36,089 nucleotides of DNA from JBKPNX01 sp046732855 (lineage in GTDB: Bacteria > Pseudomonadota > Alphaproteobacteria > Geminicoccales > Geminicoccaceae). The translations under genes were made by a program, and so were the position numbers. Every line of letters starts with the position of its first letter. Within the stretch, counting starts at the first letter, position 1. Below the pieces are notes generated by a model. That model made no database searches. It worked only from the letters and a program-made list of their open reading frames with translations, and was not told the origin of the DNA. The DNA lies in assembly GCA_046732855.1 (NCBI GenBank), contig JBKPNX010000057.1:1-36089 (forward strand). The letters are read 5' to 3'. Positions 32,565 to 36,089 of this stretch are shown in pieces.

Positions 32565-34899
32565 AGTGGCGATCCGCGGCGGCGTCGCTGTGGCCGTGCC
32601 GCACGACTCGGCAGCGAAGCACGTTTCCGGCGAGGCGCTCTACATCGACGATCTGCCGGAGCCCGCCGGGATGCTACACGCCGCCGTCGGCCTGAGCGCG
32701 CGCGCCCACGCCGAGATCGTCCGCATGGACCTGAACAAGGTGCGCGGCGCGCCCGGGGTGGTGACGGTGGTGACGGCGCAGGACATACCGGGCGTGAACG
32801 ACGTCGGCCCGGTGTTCCCGGGCGATCCGCTGCTCGCCGACGGCGCGGTCGAGTACGCCGGACAGGCGCTGTTCGCCGTTGCTGCTGAAACGGTCGAGCA
32901 GGCGCGCCGCGCCGCGCGCCTGGCGGAGGTCGAGTACCGCGAGCGCGCGGCGGTCTTGAGCATCGAGGATGCGCTCGCCCGCAGGTCTTTCGTGCTGCCG
33001 CCGCATGAGATGCGCCGCGGCGAGCCCGAGACGGCGCTGGCGGACGCGCCGCACCGCCTTATTGGGCGGATCAGGACGGGCGGCCAGGACCATTTCTATC
33101 TCGAGGGCCAGGTCGCGTTCGCCGTGCCGAGCGAGGAGGGCGACCTGCTGGTGTGGAGCTCGACCCAGCACCCGAGCGAGGTGCAGCACCTGATCGCGAA
33201 AGTGCTGGCCAAGCCGCACCATGCGGTCACGGTCGAGGTCCGGCGCATGGGCGGCGGCTTCGGCGGCAAGGAGACCCAGGCGGCGCCGTTCGCCTGCCTG
33301 GCGGCGCTGCTCGCGCACCACACCCGGCGTCCGGTCAAGCTAAGGCTCGATCGCGATGACGACATGCTGCTCACCGGCAAGCGCCACGATTTCGTGATCG
33401 ACTACGACGTCGGGTTCGACGATCAGGGCCGGATCCAGGGGATCGCGTTCGAGCAGGCGGCGGGCTGCGGCTTCTCGCCCGATCTCTCGGCGGCGATCGC
33501 CGATCGCGCGATGTTCCACGCCGACAACGCCTACTACCTGCCGAACGTGCGGATCACCTCGCGCCGCTGCAAGACGCACACGGTATCCAACACCGCGTTT
33601 CGCGGCTTCGGCGGCCCGCAGGGCATGATGGGCATCGAGAAGGCGATCGACGCGATCGCCCGCGAGCTCGGCCTGGACCCGCTCGAGGTGCGGCGGCGCA
33701 ATCTCTACGGGCCGGGGCGCGACGTGACGCCCTATCACATGCGGGTCCAGGACAACGTCCTGCCGGAGCTGATCGACGAACTCGTGAACACCTCGGAGTA
33801 CCGCAAGCGGCGCGAGGAGATCGCAGCGTTCAACGCCGCGAGCCCGATCCTGAAGGGCGGCATCGCGCTGACGCCGGTCAAGTTTGGGATCTCGTTCACC
33901 GTGACCCACCTGAACCAGGCAGGCGCGCTGCTGCACGTCTACACCGACGGCAGCGTGCACCTGAACCACGGCGGCACCGAGATGGGCCAGGGCCTCATGA
34001 CCAAGGTCGCCCAGCTAGTTGCCGAGGAGTTCCAGATCGATCTCGACCGGGTCAAGATCACTCCGACCACGACCGGCAAGGTGCCCAACACCTCGGCGAC
34101 CGCCGCATCGGCCGGGACGGACCTCAACGGGGCGGCCGCGCTGGCGGCGGCGCGCACGATCAAGGGACGGCTGATCGAGTTCCTGGCCGACCACTTCAAG
34201 ACGACGCCGGAGCAGGTGCGGTTCCAGGACGGCGGAGTGCGGATCGGCGAGCAGAGCATGAGCTTCGCCGAGCTCGCCCGGCTCGCCCATCTGCACCGGG
34301 TCCAGCTGTCGGCCACCGGCTTCTACCGGACGCCCAAGATCTGGTACGACCGCGCCCGCGCGCGCGGCCGGCCGTTCTACTATTTCGCCTACGGCGCCGC
34401 GGTGTCCGAGGTCGCGGTCGACACGCTGACCGGCGAGCACCGGCTGCTGCGCGCCGATCTGCTGCACGATGTCGGGCGCTCGATCAATCCGGCGATCGAC
34501 CTGGGCCAGATCGAAGGCGGGTTCGTCCAAGGCATGGGCTGGCTGACCACGGAAGAGCTGTGCTGGAACGCGGGCGGCGAGCTCACCTCGCACGCGCCGT
34601 CTACTTACAAGATTCCGACCGCCTCGGACGTGCCGGCCGACTTCCGGGTGCGGATCTGGCAAAAGGGGATCAATCGCGAGCAGGTGGTCGGGCGCTCGAA
34701 GGCGGTCGGCGAACCGCCGCTGATGCTCGGCATCTCGGTGTTCCACGCGATCAACGATGCGATCGCGAGCCTCGCCGGCGGCCGTCTCAGCCCCGACCTC
34801 GACGCGCCCGCGACCCCCGAGCGCGTACTGTTCGCGGTCGAAGACATCAAGCGGCGTGCTGCCAGCCTCGAACCAGCCGCGACGCAAGCGGCGGAGTAA
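32557..34899 (+). CDS. xdhB: Xanthine dehydrogenase molybdopterin subunit
   Basis: This 780-aa subunit hydroxylates hypoxanthine and xanthine at a molybdenum cofactor. GGGFGGKE is at 232-239, Arg349 sits in NTAFRGFGGPQG, the cofactor contact is GGTEMGQG, and the catalytic base Glu719 is in SKAVGEPPLMLG. These correspond to bovine XDH Arg880 and Glu1261. The position equivalent to bovine Glu802 appears to be Asp268 in LDRDDDM, a variant I recall in several bacteria. The ATG overlaps the end of xdhA by 8 bases. No xdhC follows; the next gene points the other way. Confidence 0.96.
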   Translation: MAEVAIRGGVAVAVPHDSAAKHVSGEALYIDDLPEPAGMLHAAVGLSARAHAEIVRMDLNKVRGAPGVVTVVTAQDIPGVNDVGPVFPGDPLLADGAVEYAGQALFAVAAETVEQARRAARLAEVEYRERAAVLSIEDALARRSFVLPPHEMRRGEPETALADAPHRLIGRIRTGGQDHFYLEGQVAFAVPSEEGDLLVWSSTQHPSEVQHLIAKVLAKPHHAVTVEVRRMGGGFGGKETQAAPFACLAALLAHHTRRPVKLRLDRDDDMLLTGKRHDFVIDYDVGFDDQGRIQGIAFEQAAGCGFSPDLSAAIADRAMFHADNAYYLPNVRITSRRCKTHTVSNTAFRGFGGPQGMMGIEKAIDAIARELGLDPLEVRRRNLYGPGRDVTPYHMRVQDNVLPELIDELVNTSEYRKRREEIAAFNAASPILKGGIALTPVKFGISFTVTHLNQAGALLHVYTDGSVHLNHGGTEMGQGLMTKVAQLVAEEFQIDLDRVKITPTTTGKVPNTSATAASAGTDLNGAAALAAARTIKGRLIEFLADHFKTTPEQVRFQDGGVRIGEQSMSFAELARLAHLHRVQLSATGFYRTPKIWYDRARARGRPFYYFAYGAAVSEVAVDTLTGEHRLLRADLLHDVGRSINPAIDLGQIEGGFVQGMGWLTTEELCWNAGGELTSHAPSTYKIPTASDVPADFRVRIWQKGINREQVVGRSKAVGEPPLMLGISVFHAINDAIASLAGGRLSPDLDAPATPERVLFAVEDIKRRAASLEPAATQAAE

Positions 34900-34966
34900 A
34901 TTGCCGATCGGGGGTGGTGTTCAGCTCGAATCTTCGCTTCCGCTCGCATACCAGGCGCTCGTAAGG

Positions 34967-34984
34967 TGGCCTCAATAGAGGCCA
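34967..34984. terminator. Hairpin between convergent xdhB and the methyltransferase
   Basis: TGGCCTC-AATA-GAGGCCA is a perfect 7-bp stem with a 4-base loop. It spans the stop codon of the minus-strand gene and lies 68 bases after xdhB. Without T-tracts it may be only a weak bidirectional terminator. Confidence 0.4.
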
Positions 34985-35637
34985 GGAATCAGCCGGCACG
35001 TGCGCTTACAGTAGGCTTGGTACTCGTCGCCGAACTGCGCGCGCAGCAGCCTCTCTTCCGCGCGCATGCGTGCGAGGAGCGGCGGAACAAGCAGCGCCGT
35101 GAGCAGCAGCCCGACCCCCGAGCGGAAAGCGAGCGCCCACCCCAACGAGGTGATGAGCAACCCCAGATAGCTGGGATGCCGGATGACGCCATAGATGCCC
35201 GTGGTCACGAGCTCATGTCCGGGCTGGATGGCGACCAGCCCGCTGAACCGGCGGCCGAGAACGAAAACCGGCCAGATCCGTAACGCCCCGCCGCCGACGA
35301 AGAGAACGACGCCAAGCCAACGAACGGCGTCCCCGTCGAGGGTCCAGAAGCCCTTGCGGTCAGTGTACGCGGGGAGATAGGCGCAAAGCAGCCCGATCAG
35401 CGCGAACGCCAGGATCACCCAGCGATTGGCGCGGTCCTCGCGCTCGCCGGCGCTGAGATTACCGCCACTGAAGAGCGCCGCTCCGGACATTGCGAAGGTA
35501 GCGAGCGCGAGGGCCACTCGGGCGGGGTGGGCGAAGAACGCGGCAAACCCACCCCAGCCGAGGACCGCCAGCCCCAGGTAGGCCAGGGTGCCAGCGATGG
35601 TCAACAGCGCCAATCCGGGCGTCGGTGCCATGGTCAC
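34972..35637 (-). CDS. Isoprenylcysteine carboxyl methyltransferase-like membrane protein
   Basis: This 221-aa protein has about five membrane helices and the C-terminal ICMT/PEMT domain: RHPSYLGLLITSLGWALAF, followed by an amphipathic region with RMRAEERLLRAQFGDEYQAYC. The RHPxYxG and EExxLxxxFGxEYxxY motifs bind S-adenosylmethionine in this family. Bacteria do not prenylate proteins like eukaryotes, so the substrate is probably a small molecule or lipid and cannot be inferred here. The start is the GTG at 35637 or ATG at 35631. It is convergent with xdhB and shares a hairpin with it. Confidence 0.88.
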   Translation of the reverse strand: MTMAPTPGLALLTIAGTLAYLGLAVLGWGGFAAFFAHPARVALALATFAMSGAALFSGGNLSAGEREDRANRWVILAFALIGLLCAYLPAYTDRKGFWTLDGDAVRWLGVVLFVGGGALRIWPVFVLGRRFSGLVAIQPGHELVTTGIYGVIRHPSYLGLLITSLGWALAFRSGVGLLLTALLVPPLLARMRAEERLLRAQFGDEYQAYCKRTCRLIPGLY

Positions 35638-35987
35638 GTCGCCCAGGGACAGGCCCCCTTCACGTCGACGGACTCGCCTCGCGGACCTGCGACTGAGACA
35701 CTACACTGTCAAGACATGCGACCGACAGTCGTATTGAGCGTCGTCCTGGGGCAAGCTCATCATCAGCGCCCCGGCAGGGCCCCCTGGTCCGCAGCGGTAA
35801 TCAGCGCCGGACGCGCGACAGTGGGCGACGCGCCGCTACCCGGCAACCGCAGCATAACCGCCCTTTCGATCGCTCTGGCGCCCCGCGATATCGTTTATTA
35901 CGGTTTCGACGACAGCCGAACGCCAGTCGGTAGGAAAGGAGGATGCTCATGTCCGGCCTCACATGAGGGCCTCCTGGTCAAGTAGCT
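35638..35987. other. Sparse region near the right edge, no convincing gene
   Basis: A frame from ATG 35715 reads MRPTVVLSVVLGQAHHQ and later LAPRDIVYYGFDDSR, but it has no recognised domain or ribosome site. AAAGGAGG (35936-35942) is an excellent ribosome site six bases before ATG 35949, yet that frame stops after five codons (MSGLT). Confidence 0.3.
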
Positions 35988-36089
35988 TTAGCGGGACTTG
36001 CTCCGGCGATCTTCCAAGGTGGAACTCTCGTTCTGCAGGTCTCCTCTGCAAACCTCACATCCGGCAGGGATTTGATCCCACCATTGTCC
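35988..36089 (-). CDS. Possible C-terminal end of a gene cut by the right window edge
   Basis: On the minus strand the frame is open from the window edge to a TAA at 35988-35990. It encodes QWWDQIPAGCEVCRGDLQN followed by a polar end (SSTLEDRRSKSR). The residue mix is natural-looking, and the CEVC pair could bind a metal, but 33 residues are too few to name a family. The surrounding sequence is less GC-rich than the main genes. Confidence 0.3.
   Translation of the reverse strand, partial: GQWWDQIPAGCEVCRGDLQNESSTLEDRRSKSR

Noticed and set aside
15001..35637. CRISPR arrays or phage genes
   Set aside because: No regularly spaced direct repeats of 24-40 bases and no integrase, capsid or tail genes were seen; the only regular repeats are the short iterons before uraH.
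35715..35985. Possible Mur-ligase-like fragment (LAPRDIVYYGFDDSR)
   Set aside because: One short suggestive phrase only, with no P-loop, no supporting start and no extension beyond the frame.
36060..36089. tRNA T-arm-like GGGATTTGATCCC at the right edge
   Set aside because: The loop lacks TTC and the rest of a cloverleaf is missing on either strand.

Overview
The window is high-GC DNA (most genes end codons in G or C) packed on both strands. It looks chromosomal and proteobacterial, most likely alphaproteobacterial. Pointers are a compact 256-aa NAD kinase, a stand-alone Lrp/AsnC ligand-binding domain protein, a periplasmic class I cytochrome c, a Rhizobium-type asparaginase, a complete minCDE operon and a RhlE-like basic protein tail at the left edge. 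This placement is inference from gene families, not from a marker search.

Layout. 1-2.5 kb: protein tail, RAM-domain protein, Nudix ADP-ribose pyrophosphatase, an internally duplicated membrane protein, cytochrome c. 2.7-4.7 kb: moaA diverging from nadK. 4.7-7.2 kb: a worn patch with an IS5-type transposase remnant, a ketopantoate-reductase-family gene and a frameshifted small membrane ORF. 7.2-10.6 kb: RluA-type pseudouridine synthase, gamma-glutamylputrescine oxidase (puuB-like), diguanylate cyclase. 10.8-12.1 kb: an MFS transporter broken by four one-base insertions. 12.5-14.6 kb: a desaturase resembling eukaryotic sphingolipid delta-4 desaturases, followed by an LpxL-superfamily acyltransferase. 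14.6-19.3 kb: a minus-strand run of asparaginase, CPA2 antiporter, rnhB, livG and livF. 19.8-21.8 kb: minCDE. 21.7-25.8 kb: a 1007-aa flavin/iron-sulfur dehydrogenase and a lower-GC EamA exporter.

25.9-34.9 kb is the most coherent functional block. It holds a serine/alanine-glyoxylate aminotransferase, a YqeC-type accessory protein, an orphan gene, a cysteine desulfurase, uraD (OHCU decarboxylase), uraH (HIU hydrolase) and xdhA-xdhB. XdhAB makes urate, UraH and UraD act after urate oxidation to give S-allantoin, and the aminotransferase could use the glyoxylate released by ureide breakdown. The desulfurase and YqeC could serve cofactor maturation, because no xdhC is present in the window. The right end holds an isoprenylcysteine-methyltransferase-like membrane enzyme and then sparse sequence.

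Most interesting points: the sphingolipid-desaturase-like gene paired with an acyltransferase; the xdh block with desulfurase and YqeC but no xdhC; 15-16-bp iterated repeats running into the uraH start codon; a 20-bp-spaced repeat inside the likely promoter of an orphan gene; and the MFS gene with four same-direction indels. I found no CRISPR array, rRNA or convincing tRNA.
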